Shown: positions 11,836-24,289 of the stretch, in pieces
Layout of the letters: each line of letters opens with the position of its first letter
Numbering within the stretch: position 1 is the first letter of the stretch
The notes under the pieces: generated by a model
What the model was told of the DNA's origin: nothing
Database searches by the model: none
Seen by the model: only the letters and a program-made list of their open reading frames with translations
Assembly: GCA_024138025.1 (NCBI GenBank)
Contig: JAMXBD010001403.1
Coordinates: 310,001 to 374,000, forward strand
Origin: Combretum micranthum
Lineage: Eukaryota > Streptophyta > Magnoliopsida > Myrtales > Combretaceae
Length of the DNA: 64,000 nt
Direction: 5' to 3'
Program-made: the position numbers and the translations under genes

Positions 11836-14800
11836 TGTCATGCCCTAATAAGTATCTTAAACGTGACAGCCTACCATACACAATATTAAAACTTAAGAAT
11901 GACTGCATTAGTCACTCGAAAGCTTTCATATTGGTACAAGGCGTACGTTCACAATAAAGGGAGACCGGAGAAGTTTTGCATTTTAAGATAATGGCAGTGG
12001 AACATACAAAATAACACTTAACAGAATTCATCAAAATATAAAGTTCTATAACTTCTATGGGGCATTCCCCTGATAAGTCTTCATAACAACATAGTCTTAC
12101 TAAGATGAATAACTAAAACTAGAAGATTTTAAGGGAAATCTAATCTAAGTCTTCAAATAGAATTTCCTCCAAAAGCTTCCCAAAAGTGCAAGTTCTATTT
12201 GGATGGTCAATTGGGTCTCGGGTACAAAACAAGGAATCCTGCAACATCAGAAATATATTGGGTAGTAAGCATAACTAGCTTAGTAAGATAATCCTTACAC
12301 AAAAGTACTCATTAACAAGACAATCATACAACTCCATTAAGCAAGCATATGAAGTGCAAACAACCATATGAGTAAACAATACGTATGACTATTCAGTTTC
12401 GTATGTAGAATGGATTTACCTCTTCATTATGGGTTAGAGAATGCTTTGAATGGGTCACCATCAACCTCCTTGAAATTTAGGCGCATCTTGGGATTCTAAT
12501 GAATCGTACCACTAGTCCCTAGGCTTTCTTTATCTGAAGTGATTGATTCGGCTCTGCTATACCATGAGGCTGTATTTCTCGAACGTCCTAATTTCTCAAG
12601 ATGTAGCTAGACAGCTTACCTTTCCGATCCCACGCTGAAAAGTAATAGCAGTTTGTGAAGATGATATTTTATGTGATATGCATGAGCAATTTACTTTTAA
12701 GGGATTTCAAATATGACATTAATTCATTTATGACGATCAATCAATATTTGCACACAAACTATAATATACATAGACACAATTTATATGAACCAATTAAGCT
12801 TCAATACACTTATCATTTATTGATCACACATAATGAATCACGTACATAATCCCCATGATAACCCACATGCATATCAATTTTTGTCTTTCTCTAACATCTA
12901 GTGCTCTATTCTATAAGCATATACGTGAATACATAAAACGTAAAGGAAAACTCACATGGCCATGTCGATCTTCTATCAGTCGAAGTAATCCTCGAGAAAG
13001 AGAAGATCTTGGTCCTCGTCACCTAAACAATGAAATAATCGAAATGAGTATTTCATTCAAGATCTACTTAAATTTTATAACATAATCTTACTGAATTCGT
13101 CAAAATTCGATTTTAAGGAAATTTCAAGTTAAAATGGCCATAACTTGCTCATTTTAACTCGGAATTTTGCATATTATATATCGTTTTCTATCTAATAAAA
13201 AAGATCTATCTATTTTTAAAGTTATTTTTATCATAAAAGTTATTTAGGTCTTGGAATAGTGACGTACAGAACTACCACGAAAATCCCAACTTTCAAAATA
13301 CAATTTTTCAAGCTTTTCTTCATCAAAAAATTCTTGTACAAAAATATAGATATTTGTATAGTTGAAAACATCCTTGGAATATATATATATAAAGACTCAT
13401 ATTGTATGTATAAATATGGTGGCGTTGTCTCAATAATGATTTTTGTAAAACAATGTGTCTTAAAAGTTGTAAAAATTTAAGACATGAAAAATTCACTTTA
13501 GTTTATTGGAATTTTTTTTCTAGAATTATTATAAGTGAGTATTTCCTTATTTTAACTTTATTTCTTAACCTTTGAGAATAATTTAATTTTCTAAGAATAA
13601 TTTTATTCTTTCGAAGATTCCTACAACTTCATTATAGTAGTTGAAAAATATTTTTCTAAGTATTTTTTGGTAGCGACTAAATTTCCTTAAAGTAGTCATG
13701 TTTATGTGTTCTTAATTTTTTCTAAAGTTAGCTCCACTTTAAATAAATAATAATAATGATCTTCTAAGTTATTTACAAATTTTATTTCCTAAGAAAGACT
13801 TATCTCTAAAAGGTTATTCTTTGATGATTTTGTAAAACTTGTCTAGACCTTAGTATTTTAAAGTGTTGGTGAAAACTTCACAAATGAGTTTAAGAAAATC
13901 TTTGTTAAACAAAGAATTAGCAATATTACATTTAAAAGAAACTTTCTTCTTTTATTGATTTGAAAAATAGTGTAGGTGATAAATTTACTTTATGTATTCT
14001 TTGATGAAATCCAAAGTACTATTATTACTAAAAACTTTATGAAGGACTTATCTAAATTTTGAAAAGAATTGTTACGATAAAATTTTAAGTTTTTGTGGAA
14101 AAATGATTTCTTAAGTGACAAAATTTTATTTTATTTAAGAGAATTCTTATTTTTCTTTATTTAAAAAAACTTCTTTTATTTTTGTTGAGACAATATTAAC
14201 ATGTTCATGCATGATTATGAATAGGTAGCCATGGGAAATAGAACAATATCACATAATAAGATAAGATATATATAAGAATCAATATGAGTATAATAATAAG
14301 GCCAAGTATTGGGAACCTTAGCTTTATCAAGATATTCCAGTTAAGTATTGGGAACCTTAGCTTCATCAAGGCTTCCCGGGACTAGGAATAACCTAGTCCC
14401 AAAAGAAAAAGAAAAAGAAAAAGAAAGAAAAGAAAAAGAATGATAATAAGAGTGATAATAATAAGATGTTAGGTTAAAGAGCACTTAGGCTCTAAGAAAC
14501 ATATGTACATAAATATATATAATAACATATAGAAGTTAGATTAGAGAAAATAATAATAACAATAATAACGACAACATAAAAGGACTAATAATATAATGGA
14601 AATTTAGACATGAACAATAATAAAATATGAACATATTGTTGCTACCTTAACTTTCATGAGTCTAGAAAACATACAATAAGCTCATACTAAGTTATATGAA
14701 CATGATGAGTAAGTATGATGAGTTTTACCTAAGGTTTTATATTTGTTGAAGAAGAAAAGAGGTGGTTAGGGTAATATGTGGGTAGTGGTTTTTGTGGAGA

Positions 14801-15611
14801 GAAGAGAAAATTTGGAAGAGAAATTTAGAGAAAGAATTTGTGGAGTAGATTTGGTGGAGTTTTGGTAGGAAAAATGAGTTGTGTGAAAAAATGAATGAGG
14901 AGGGGTATTTATAAAATATTGGAGTAGAAACTAGATGTAATTAAATAAAAAGAAAAAGAAAATAATAAGATAGAGAGAGGAATAGGGGGCACCGGTTTTG
15001 ATTAAAGGAGGGGGGAATTTTATTTATTTTTGTTGTTTTGTAATGAAAAGTAATAATGTGTAAGATGTAATGTGAATAAAGTTGTATGAGGAAGGTAAAT
15101 TGTAAAGAATATGTATCGTAGAGTGTAAGAATAGGGTATAAGAAAAAGTAGAGATAGTGAAATAGTAATGAATAGTAGAAATAGTACTATGAATAGTAGA
15201 CTAGATAATTAAAATACCGGTAGTAAAGAAAATATGCGTAAATAAGCTATATCTATTAATTTTAGTTACCAAAAATTCTAAAACTAATATTTTTAAATCC
15301 TTATATTTTTACGAGTCTAATTCGGAATATTTTCACCATTTCACTTATCGCGATCCTAATTTTAGAAATCGATCCCATTTGAGTTCGAAACGAACTAAAT
15401 TTTGACGAATATGATCTGTTGAAGCTTTCTTATATAATTCTGAACTATAATTTGAAATTATCTCATTTTTATTGTTTTTAGGTTTCGCATTCGAGATTGT
15501 CGGATCTAGATTCACTAGACTAGACATAGAAATAGGTTGACTTTAAGGTTCTGGTTTGGCTTCCGATTCTTAGGGTTTACTTATATTTACCGTAAAATCT
15601 AGGAGCTTACA
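11836..15611 (-). mobile_element. Complete solo LTR (LTR3), 3,776 bp
   Basis: Starts TGTCATGCCCTAAT and ends GGAGCTTACA on the plus strand, so it lies in minus orientation. Exact 5-bp target duplication agtgt at 11831-11835 and 15612-15616 proves a single insertion with no internal region left. Contains the conserved palindrome (13131-13155), a 39-bp direct duplication (14304-14381), a perfect 9-bp stem (14378-14400), and a TATA box with C/T-rich leader. Small open frames inside (for example 12655-12849) are not conserved in sister LTRs. Confidence 0.9.
14906..14916 (-). promoter_or_regulatory. TATA box of solo LTR3
   Basis: Minus strand TTTTATAAATA directly upstream of CCCCTCCTC and a long C/T-rich leader. 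Same layout as LTR0 and LTR2. Confidence 0.6.
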
Positions 15612-15616
15612 AGTGT

Positions 15617-15885
15617 TTATGTTAACTCGGTTTGACCTTTGGCATAAATTTTAAATTTATCATTCTAAAATTCACCGAAGAGTCTAAGGTTTCATAATTT
15701 TTAATTAAATATTAATTTGACATATGGTCTTGATTTACGTATTAGGGATCTGATAGATGGATTATTTAGCATAGGGTTTTTCGAGTCAAACGATTATTGG
15801 ATTTTTATTTTGTTTTTGAAGGTTCTCTCTTTTCTTAAGGTGATGAAATTCCATGTTTGATCTTGTTTAGAGTTTCTAGTATTCG
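15617..15885. other. Unassigned sequence after solo LTR3
   Basis: Continuation of 11729-11835 beyond the solo LTR and its duplicated target. No gene or recognisable element end. Confidence 0.5.
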
Positions 15886-16783
15886 TGTAATCCCCTCAAT
15901 TTCTAGGGTAAAGTTGGAATAAACCATAACCTTAGTCAAATCGAAATTTCGAAAGTCAACTATGATCAAGATAATCTAGCAGTTTCAACTCCGGCAATCC
16001 CATGCTTAAAACCTAAGAACAATAGAAATAAGTTAATGATGGATTATAGTTCGGAATAATATATGATAGCTTAAAAAGATCAGATTTGTTAAAATTCGAT
16101 TTGTTTGAACCTGAATGGAATTAGTTCTTGAAAAGTTGTATCGGTGCTCGAAATAGTAAAAATATTCTGATAACACCAAAAGACTCGCAATTATACAAGG
16201 ATTTCAAAAATATCAATTTCGTAATTTTTCGATAACTAAAAATATCAACTATAGCTTATTTATACGTATTTTTATTTTTACTTGTATTTTATTTGTCTAT
16301 TCTATTATTCATATTACTATTTCATTATCGCTACTTTTTCTTACAATCTACACACCTATTCTTACACTTTTACATTTTCAATACAACTTTATTCACATCA
16401 CATTTTCACTTCAAAATTCTATAACTACCCCATCTCTCTCCACTTTTTTCACACTTCTTATTTATCCTACCAAAACTCTATTAAATTCTCTCTTCAAATC
16501 CTCTCTCGCAATTTCTCTTCCAAACTCTCTTTTCTCTTCACAAAACTACTACCCCACATATTCTTACAACTATCACTTTCTTTCTTCATCAAATATATAC
16601 CTTTACATAAAAACTTTCCTACATTTATTTTTCCCATATCATGTAACTTAGCATGACCATGGTGTTGTTTCTTAAAACTTCTATGAGTTATAGAAGCAAC
16701 AACATGTCCATGTTTTGTTCTTACACATGCTAAGAATTCCAATTACATTTTTTTTTGTTATTATTATGATATTATGTTAATAT
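15886..16783 (+). repeat. 5' part of a long gypsy LTR (LTR4), cut by element A
   Basis: Begins TGTAATCCCCTCAATT and runs colinear, in inverted orientation, with 11836-15611 (the ccggtagtaaag/tacgtattttta region, then a C/T-rich leader at 16420-16600). It stops where element A begins at 16784, so its remainder should lie beyond the right side of A and B, outside the window. The 124-codon open frame at 16282-16656 lies in the low-complexity leader and is not a gene. Confidence 0.7.
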
Positions 16784-18194
16784 TGTAAACCCTGAGATCT
16801 TTCACAATAGCATACGATAATAAAATGGAAAACGTAAATTAGGTAGTGAATTTAGAACTCGATAAAAATCCTAGAATAGATCTATAAGTTGTAATAAACT
16901 CATTCTTAGTTTAAAAAACCCGAATAAAAATTTTCTTGACCTTAATAGATACCAAAAATAAGATTTCATATCTTGAACTGATAATTTAAGATATAATTAA
17001 AAGTAGCTTTAAATTTCAAAACCGATAAGATATAGTCTATTAATAAAATTTATCGGTATGAAACAATAATCCACAGATGCATTGCTAAGATTATAAATAC
17101 ATAATAGATACTAATACCGATTAATAATTACTAATCTAGATCTAAAATGAAAATTTCAAACCCGCTGTTATACTTTTTAAGAGATTCTGAATTCATTAAA
17201 ACTTAGTTCCTAATTTAATTTATTAAACTTGAAAAATTTAATCACGTAAGTTAAAATACTAAAAATAATTAATCGTGTAAACAAAAAAATTTGTATATAC
17301 AAACAATCTAGAATTTTTATATGAACTTAGAAAATTCTAATTCGATAAAACTTGTACATAGTGGTTATAAATTAATATTGGTTAAAATATTTTAATTAAC
17401 TATTAATCAAATAAAATGCAAATCAATAACAAAAATGAAATTTGAAGCAAGTTAAAGAATCACTGACAGAATTTCACGCTAGGAAACAGAGGAATATGTG
17501 CAGAATTCTCTACGGTGCAGCAGGAGCTTCTCGGCTGCAGCAAACTTAATTTACGTCTAGCAAATTATCAAATTTAAACACATATTCTACTTGAAAATGA
17601 CTCCTCAACCAACCTATAAACCACACCTATAATCCTCATTAAATACCAAGAATTTCATATCATGTTTAAGAGTGAAACAACTCCAAATGGCCTTGAACTT
17701 TCCGATCATAGCAAGCTACATGAGAGGAAATTCAACAAGGATAACAGCAGCACACATACCATTTCAGCTTCGATTTTGACAAAATTATAGGCCTTTCTTG
17801 AGTTTTTTTTTAAATAAATGAGCACCAATAAGAGGCCTCTAAATGGAACTTCAAACACCAACAATTAATTAAAAATCTAATGAAGAAATCTATCCAAAAA
17901 TCCATGAAAAACTACATCATAAATTCAAACATTTAAACTTCAATTTTAGCCCGATTTTTTATTCTATTGTCAAGCAAGTTGAGCCCCAAATTTACACATA
18001 TAAATGAAATTAATAAACTAACAAACAAACACAATTAATGCCTCTCAAAATCAGCCACAAATATGTCAAAACAAAAGCCGAAAATCGTCACTTAAGTTAG
18101 CCAAAATTGTATTCAAAATTTCCAGTTGCAATTTGTGATTTTCCTAAGCCCAAAACACCCTCCTTAGCCTCCTAACTATAGCTTAAATTTAGTA

Positions 18195-18207
18195 CATATA
18201 TATAGCC
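18195..18207 (+). promoter_or_regulatory. Candidate TATA box of element A 5' LTR
   Basis: CATATATATAGCC, about 2.4 kb before the LTR end, followed by C/T-rich stretches at 18280-18310 and 18400-18425. It is the best TATA match at the position seen in related LTRs. AT-rich context makes this tentative. Confidence 0.4.
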
Positions 18208-19784
18208 TTAAGTTTGACACAAAATCAACTCATAATCCCCATAAAAATAAGTTGAAATTCTAGCTATAAGAGGAGTTGCGTCCAGCCTCTTTTTCTTTGT
18301 TTTACCTTCACTTGGATAACCCTTAAAGAGTCCTAAAACAGAGCAAAAACCCCTGTTTTACTTCCCATAATCTATCTAAATATCAAACACTTTAAGAGCA
18401 ACAAATCCTTCCCTCCAACAACATCAAAAACCAAGCCAAATAGCTCTTGGTTTGTCATAACACCAAGCTAGAACTCAAGCTCAACAAGGTAAGCAAAATT
18501 AGTTAAAGTAATTAACTTATAATTTAGCTAGAAACTGAACCTTTGATATAGGTTTGGTTCTTGCTAAGTAGAGGAGTTGGGAATCCTTGTCCATTTCAAA
18601 CCAAGGTAACTTCTAAACTATCAATATATTCTTATTATATTTGTGTGTAGACATTAGGATGAAATGTGTAGCATTAGAGAAAGGTTATGTGATTGGGAGA
18701 AATGGTTATTCCATTGATGAATTCAAGTAGATGGATTGTTGTTGTGTTAGAAATGCTTAAATGTTGTTGGTTAAGAAGGACATCAACTTAGAAATGTTAT
18801 AAATATAGTAATAATAAATTCAGATCTAGGAATAAAGTGGACAAAACAAGGCTTAAATTTCATCTTAACTAGTTTAAATTCATGTCAATGCTTCTAAGAC
18901 CTTATATGAATATAAAACTTGATAAAACAAGCTTTAAAAGCATGATTAGGAGCTTTACATTTGAAGAAAAATATTATGACCAATTCATAGAAATTACACA
19001 TATTGATAATTCTACAAGTTATGAAGGAGCTTAGGATATGAATAAAAATTTAGATGATGAAATGAGATCCTCTAAAATAATCTAAATTCTAACTAAAGAG
19101 AGTAGATAAGGTTGACAGGCAAAATAAATAAATAAAAAGCTACTACTAAAAAGGACATTAAACAATGTAAGACTTGAATAGAAAAACTAATAGAAAAAAA
19201 ATTTACTTAAGCTTATCTTAGATATAGAATGATTAATATTTAAATCAAAAGAAAATCCAACGAAACTAATTGGTAAATACCCTTTTTCTATAAGAATCAC
19301 TACCTTAAGAAATCGATATAAGTAGTAGAAATTATATCAAAACCGACATAGGACACTTAGACATTCATAGGAATTTAATATTCTATTTATAAGTATTATT
19401 GATGAATATTTTCATCTCAATAGGTAATTTCGATACTGTTGAGGACTTTCTGGTCGATTATTACGATTGATCAATATGAGCAGGTGAGTAACTCGGACTT
19501 ATTACATTGTTTGTGTTTGTAGTTTAGCTACATTATAATACAAGAATAATAATGAACTCATGTGTATATGGGTTGTGGGTTTTGCTTGCTATTTAGAATT
19601 ACTTGGTTGATAAACAATATTAAATAAAAGTGATAATTGATTACTTATGAATTTACTATATGTGAAGCACGTTGATTGTCTAAATGAAGTTTGAGCACTT
19701 TTAATCTGACTAAAAATTATTGGAATCATAAATAAAATGAACATGCATTGCATAAATTACATATACTGCATTCTAATCATGTGA

Positions 19785-20160
19785 TAGCCTACTACGTGTT
19801 AGAATCTCGGTTCTTTAGTAATACTTGGTTTTTTCTAGGCAAGAGGCTAGTAGTTTTACTCAAGATTACCTTTGTTCTGTTGGTTCCATGGGAACTAACT
19901 GGTAATGGAGGATGCCGCCCATGGTATCGCTGTGAAATGTCTAACACTTAGTGGAGTTTCTAAGGTTTAAATAGGAAATGAGTGTTTAAAACAACATTAA
20001 CATAAAGAGATAACAATTGTGAGGATTCTGGTTTTCCTGTGTACTTAGTTTCTCCTAGGTAAGTGATTCATAGATCGATTTTCCTTCAACCCTGATGAAA
20101 GGGTGTAAATCTCCATCCTGTTTGGATTCCGGATTGTCAAAGCTTGTAATTGTTCATGTG
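19785..20160 (+). promoter_or_regulatory. Conserved LTR module
   Basis: Shared motifs in order: CTACTACGTGTTAG, TACTTGGTT, GGAGGATGCCGCCCATGGTA, GTCTAACACTTAGTGGAG, and GTAAATCTCCATCCTG with AAGCTTGTAAT. The same order occurs at 60440-60793 and, inverted, at 33000-33370 and 48440-48630. Distance to the LTR 3' end is nearly constant. Function unknown; it lies in the likely transcribed leader. Confidence 0.6.
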
Positions 20161-20658
20161 TTTGATTGTTGCATTACATATGATTGATAATACTTGCTTG
20201 TTGTGTGATAAGTTCTGGTTATTCACTGAGCCCGTAGTTTATGCTCACACTCCTACAGTCCTTATAAAACGATACTAAAGCCTTGGCTGGTTGCCTCTAG
20301 GATCTTAGAACCGATATGTTTCTAAAGCTTGAAGAGTCTTGGAAACAGGGAGAATAGTTTTTACTAATATATATTAATTGATGTTAGAACATCAATTTTA
20401 TTATCTGAGAACTTAGATATGTTTCATGGTTTGTAATAGTTGCTATTCAGACAGTAAGATTTATTTATGGTATTGTGATTTTATTTGCTTTCATCATTTC
20501 TTATCACGCAACCAAAAAGATCCTGCTTTGTTAAACTTATGTCATTTTCCAAGGTAAATCTAGTAATAACATGTGTATGTGATACTGTCTGGATCTTTAG
20601 ATTGTATCATAATATATGTGTTACCACTAGGGTACTCTTGGGGCGTGACAGATTTAGT

Positions 20659-20670
20659 TGGTATAAGAGC
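20659..20670 (+). other. Primer-binding site of element A (initiator tRNA-Met)
   Basis: TGGTATAAGAGC, 8 bases after the 5' LTR. One mismatch to TGGTATCAGAGC, complementary to the 3' end of plant initiator tRNA-Met and present intact in element B. The mismatch is a later mutation. Confidence 0.85.
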
Positions 20671-20819
20671 TGTGGTTGCAAGTATAAGAAAAGATGAAAT
20701 TAAAACAAAATCACAATTAGTATGCATAGTAGTTGTTGTAGAACCCATTTAAGTCTTGTAGGGGTAAATCTACGTAGAATTAAGAACCTAAAATAAGATT
20801 TGTATGATTATTATTGATC

Positions 20820-21773
20820 ATGCAAATTTTATTTGTGGTGCAAGTTAATTCGGTAACTTGTTATGTTAAGTGGCTGGTTTTTAGTATGCTACCTTTAGAA
20901 ACTTTAACCGACTACAGGCGAAGACTGAGGGTCTTGGTGGAAGATCTAGCATTAGCAGGCAATCCTAAGACATTGAATCAAATTTTGAGTAAATGAAGAC
21001 ATGGATTGATTCCACTCTTTAGAGATTAGCTGTTTCCATTAGAGAAAGCACACCTTAATCCATGTTCTGCTATTGAATTAATATATAGGTTTGAAAGATT
21101 TGTCAGCAAGAATGGTGGAGCAATAGAAATAGATAATGTAGTGTTTATAGTGTCAGTGAATTCCAGGAGGACGACCCTTCTAGATTTCAGGATATGGTAG
21201 TATATTGGTAGAGGTTAGATATATGCTCATGATTTTAGGGAAGACATGTTGGTATATGCAGCACTGATCCGTACATTGATGAGTGGATGATGTATCATCT
21301 TAGCAATTGCAATTTTCCTAATGAGGTATCACAGAGTTGACCTGCCATTATATCGATAGTTTAGCCACATGTCCTGAGTTCTCTTGGTCCCCGTGACACT
21401 TTTTCTCACAAGATCACTTAGGATACAATATTACCAGTTAGAGGATGGGGAAAGAGGCCAAACAAAAGAGGTGCAGCCAGTATTGATTTAGAAGAAAATA
21501 CTGAGAGGGCAAAGAAGGCCAGGATAGGGAGTGATAAGCCAGTTCCACCAGAGTCAGAATTCTTGGATATGTGGTGAGGATGCAGAGTTTGTACATGAGG
21601 TTAAACAAGCTCTAAAGACACAGGGAGTACAGCTTGATGGATCTGATCTTGATTTAGCTCCACTTGGACAACGTGTTGAGATCCATGAGCTGAGCAGCAG
21701 TGACTCCAGTGATCATGATGCGTATCCACATTCCCGAGATAAAGGTAAGAGACCACTTTACCCCAGTCCTTAG
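20820..21773 (+). pseudogene. Extra pre-gag ORF of element A (unknown protein)
   Basis: Between the PBS and gag, in sense orientation. Followed across frameshifts and stops it matches the B copy at 41867-42765. Shared motifs in order: a start at 20820 followed by VQxNxxTC, [KR]Wxx FSM, LTDYR, RLxVLVEDL, KTL, PLF, AIExxYxFxR, GGxxEIDN, FIVS, LDFR[IV]W, IGRG, YAHD. The C-terminal end has a basic stretch (KRPNKRG, KKAR) then TDLxLAPPG-like residues and a Ser/Asp-rich acidic tail (SSSDSSDHDAYP). I do not recognise the family. Basic then acidic parts might suggest a nuclear or nucleic-acid role, which is inference. Several stops make this copy dead. Confidence 0.7.
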
Positions 21774-22237
21774 AGAGTTTAGTTGAGAGAGTGCTCTTTT
21801 ATGTTTTGTAGCTAGACTGAATATGTATGACTTATGGTGATGTTCGTTTGATGATCTAGTAGTTAGATAGTTAGTGCAAATTTTGATGTTGTATATAAAG
21901 CACTAACTCTAAGAACTCTAATATGATGTGATGCACTTAGTATTAGCTATGACAGTTAGTGAAATTTTTGATGTTGTACATATGGCACTAACATGGAACA
22001 CTAGTATGTTTTGATGTACATATGTCTATGTTATCATGTGTATATGTAAATATAAGTGAAGTTAGTAAATAAAGTATGCTCGTGTTATGAAAAGTATCAT
22101 GTGTATTTTAAATTATGAAAAATTTACACATGCATGAGATACTCTATAAAGAGTGTAATAAGGAGCATAAATAACTTGAATAAGAAATTGTTACAATAGA
22201 TGAGACTTACCTTATTTAATATGCAATTTATGATAGA
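21774..22237 (+). other. Leader between pre-gag ORF and gag, element A
   Basis: 464 bp without coding signal. It holds two tandem copies (about 85 bp each, near 21865-21952 and 21953-22040) of a segment that can fold as GTTAGTGC/GCACTAAC stems (21870-21907 and 21955-21992). The equivalent B1 leader has one such stem (41639-41679). Confidence 0.6.
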
Positions 22238-23639
22238 GTGTCGAGAACGAGAGATAGAAGGGGAAGACCTGCAAGAGTGCAAATGAATCTGCCTAATAAT
22301 GAACCGGTGCCACAACCTAATCGCTTGGAGACTATTTTGCAAGCAATTCAACAACAAAACACATTAATCTTACAAGCCTTGCAAGGTAGATAACTACCAC
22401 CTGTAGCATCACCTACTGAGGCACTACCTATGCCTCAAGCATCTACTAGAGGAAATGAGGAACACGTTGCATCGGTTCAACTACCTATAGAAGAATCGAG
22501 AAATCAAGAACAACGTGTTGAATCTATAGCTGAAGTGTAAGGACCACCTCAATATGATCATGAGTTGCCGCCTCCACCACCTTTGAGGCTACAAAGGAAC
22601 TTGTTACCCAAATTTATTAAGTGTAACAGATACTTTGAGGGAATGCCGAGAAACCAGAAGAAGTAGAAGGTTGGTTGTTTCAGATTGAACGGTCTTTTGA
22701 TGTTTTTCAGATACCTGAAGTCCTAAAGGTACCATATGGAACCTACTTGCTACGACTAAGGGTAAGAATATGGTGGGATTCGAAGCAAAGAGGATTGCCA
22801 CATCCCATGACGTGGGGAGTTTTCAAATAGGAATTTCTTAAAGAATATTTCTTGGGCAGCTTGAAAGTAAAGTATAGTACTAATTTAATGAATTTGACCC
22901 AAGGGAGTAGAATGGTTGATGAGTATGAACATGAATTCAATCGGCTATTGCAGTTTTCCCTATTCGCATACAAAGATAGTGATGAATTTAAAAGGCAAAC
23001 TTTTATGGCTGGATTGGAGCCCTACTTTCAAAGGAGGCATGCTAAATTTGAGATCATTGATTTTACTGCTATGGTGGAGAAGGCGTGAGTGATAGAACAC
23101 GCTAGAAAATATGAAGTGGAAAGGTATAACAAACGAGGGCAAACACTTCGAAAAAGAATTCATGAAAATGTGGGAACGAGTACTACTCCTAAGAAAGGAA
23201 GGTTCTTTAAGCCAATTGGAAATGCAAAAAGTGGTAATACCGAGAGAAGTAACGTTACCTGTTGGAAATGCAAAGGCGCTCATTACTCGAGAGATTGCCC
23301 ACATCTTTAACATAGATGCTTTCATTGTGGCGAAAGTGGACACAATGTCGCCAAATGTCCAAAACTAACGAGTGCGACCTGCTTTATCTGTAAGAAGTTC
23401 GATCATATATTAACCTACTGTCCCCAAAGGGCGTACCGTAGCGGCTGGATCATCACAATCTAAAGGGATCGTTGGAGTAAAAGATCAGAAAGAGGGTAAT
23501 GCCAATACCAGCAAAAAAACCGAAGCAACTAGGATTTATGCTATGCACGTAACTCCAACTGATGAGGAGGAGATAGAGGAGGAAGATGATGAAAACATTT
23601 TGCAAAAAGCTAATTTAGATGATACCGGACTCATTGCAG
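22238..23639 (+). pseudogene. Gag of element A
   Basis: The original ATG (intact in B at 41515) has become GTG at 22238. Open pieces show a Gln-rich N-terminal helix (ETILQAIQQQNTLILQAL), a Pro-rich linker (HELPPPPPL), the Gag core (SLKVKYSTNLMNLTQGSRMV, FNRLLQF, GLEPYFQRR) near 22852-23088, and three CCHC zinc knuckles between about 23260 and 23420 (CWKCKGAHYSRDC, CFHCGESGH, CFICKK). The C-terminal part is acidic (EEEIEEEDDENI). Stops and frameshifts are many. Gag ends at a conserved LIAG exactly at the intron-like junction. Confidence 0.85.
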
Positions 23640-23745
23640 GTATGTTGTTATATTTAAAGCAATAGTATGAGACACGAACACTTTAGATGCATAATAAATA
23701 CTTTTATATGTCATAAATAACATGTAATGCATAATTGATAAATAG
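23640..23745 (+). other. Intron-like segment at the gag-protease junction, element A
   Basis: 106 bp starting TTGCAG/GTATGTTG and ending GATAAATAG/GAACAA. Removing it joins Gag (LIAG) in frame to protease (TIQVKDHSV). Left in, Gag ends at a stop 10 codons into the segment. The same donor, acceptor and TTGAT branch-like motif are present at 40019-40130 and 54787-54894. Splicing itself is inferred. Confidence 0.65.
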
Positions 23746-24289
23746 GAACAATACAAGTGAAAGACCATTCAGTGTAAGCCCTAATTGACATCGGCGTGAT
23801 ACATTCATTTATAGACGCTGCATTAGCCAGACAACTAGGTCTAATCTGTGAAGCTATGAATAAAGGATTAGGAATCAATACACCCACTGGAGGCATGGTT
23901 ATGACACGAGAGATAGTGAAAGAATGCCTGATACGGATGGGGGATCAAGGATCAATTATTGATCTAATTGTAGTAAATCCGCATAAATATGAGGTTATTT
24001 TGGGAATGACCTAGTTGACCACCACAAAAGCTAAGATCGATTGTCGCCTCAAGACGGTATCCTTTATAAATTGTGAAGGAGAAAGAAAGGAGTACCAAGG
24101 AGAAATACTTCGAGACAGTAGAGCCAAAATAACAACTATTGAAGTAGACGATGATGGAATTGAGGAGTCAAGCAAAAATATTTTAAGAGCTATGGATGGA
24201 GAACTAGAGAAAACTATTCATAATATAAGCACCGTATGTGAATATCCAGATGTATTTCCAGAGGAATTACCTGGTTTACCTCCATAAAG
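23746..24289 (+). pseudogene. Aspartic protease, element A
   Basis: Begins TIQVKDHSV after the junction. The active-site triad, DTG in B, has become Asp-Ile-Gly here (ALIDIGVIHSFIDAALARQL), which should abolish catalysis. Downstream YEVILGMT, a Trp-to-stop change, then KIDCRLKTVSFIN and the linker EYPDVFPEELPGLPP leading to RT. Open parts are 23796-24014 and 24015-24287, in one frame separated by the stop. Confidence 0.85.

Larger units (their letters stand above)
16784..20650 (+). repeat. 5' LTR of element A
   Basis: 3,867 bp from TGTAAACCCTGAGATC to TTGGGGCGTGACA. The first 320 bp repeat at 32252-32572. Contains a TATA-like site (18195-18207) and, 490-865 bp before its end, a module (19785-20160) shared with the LTRs of B and the solo LTR at 56694-61308. 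Nothing in the 3.9 kb looks protein-coding. Confidence 0.9.

Noticed and set aside
16282..16742. Open frames on both strands next to the 5' LTR of element A.
   Set aside because: Low-complexity C/T-rich LTR leader; not conserved in the sister LTR at 14750-15260.
22604..23343. Antisense frames across gag of element A.
   Set aside because: Shadows of the gag coding strand, which carries the zinc knuckles and Gag core.
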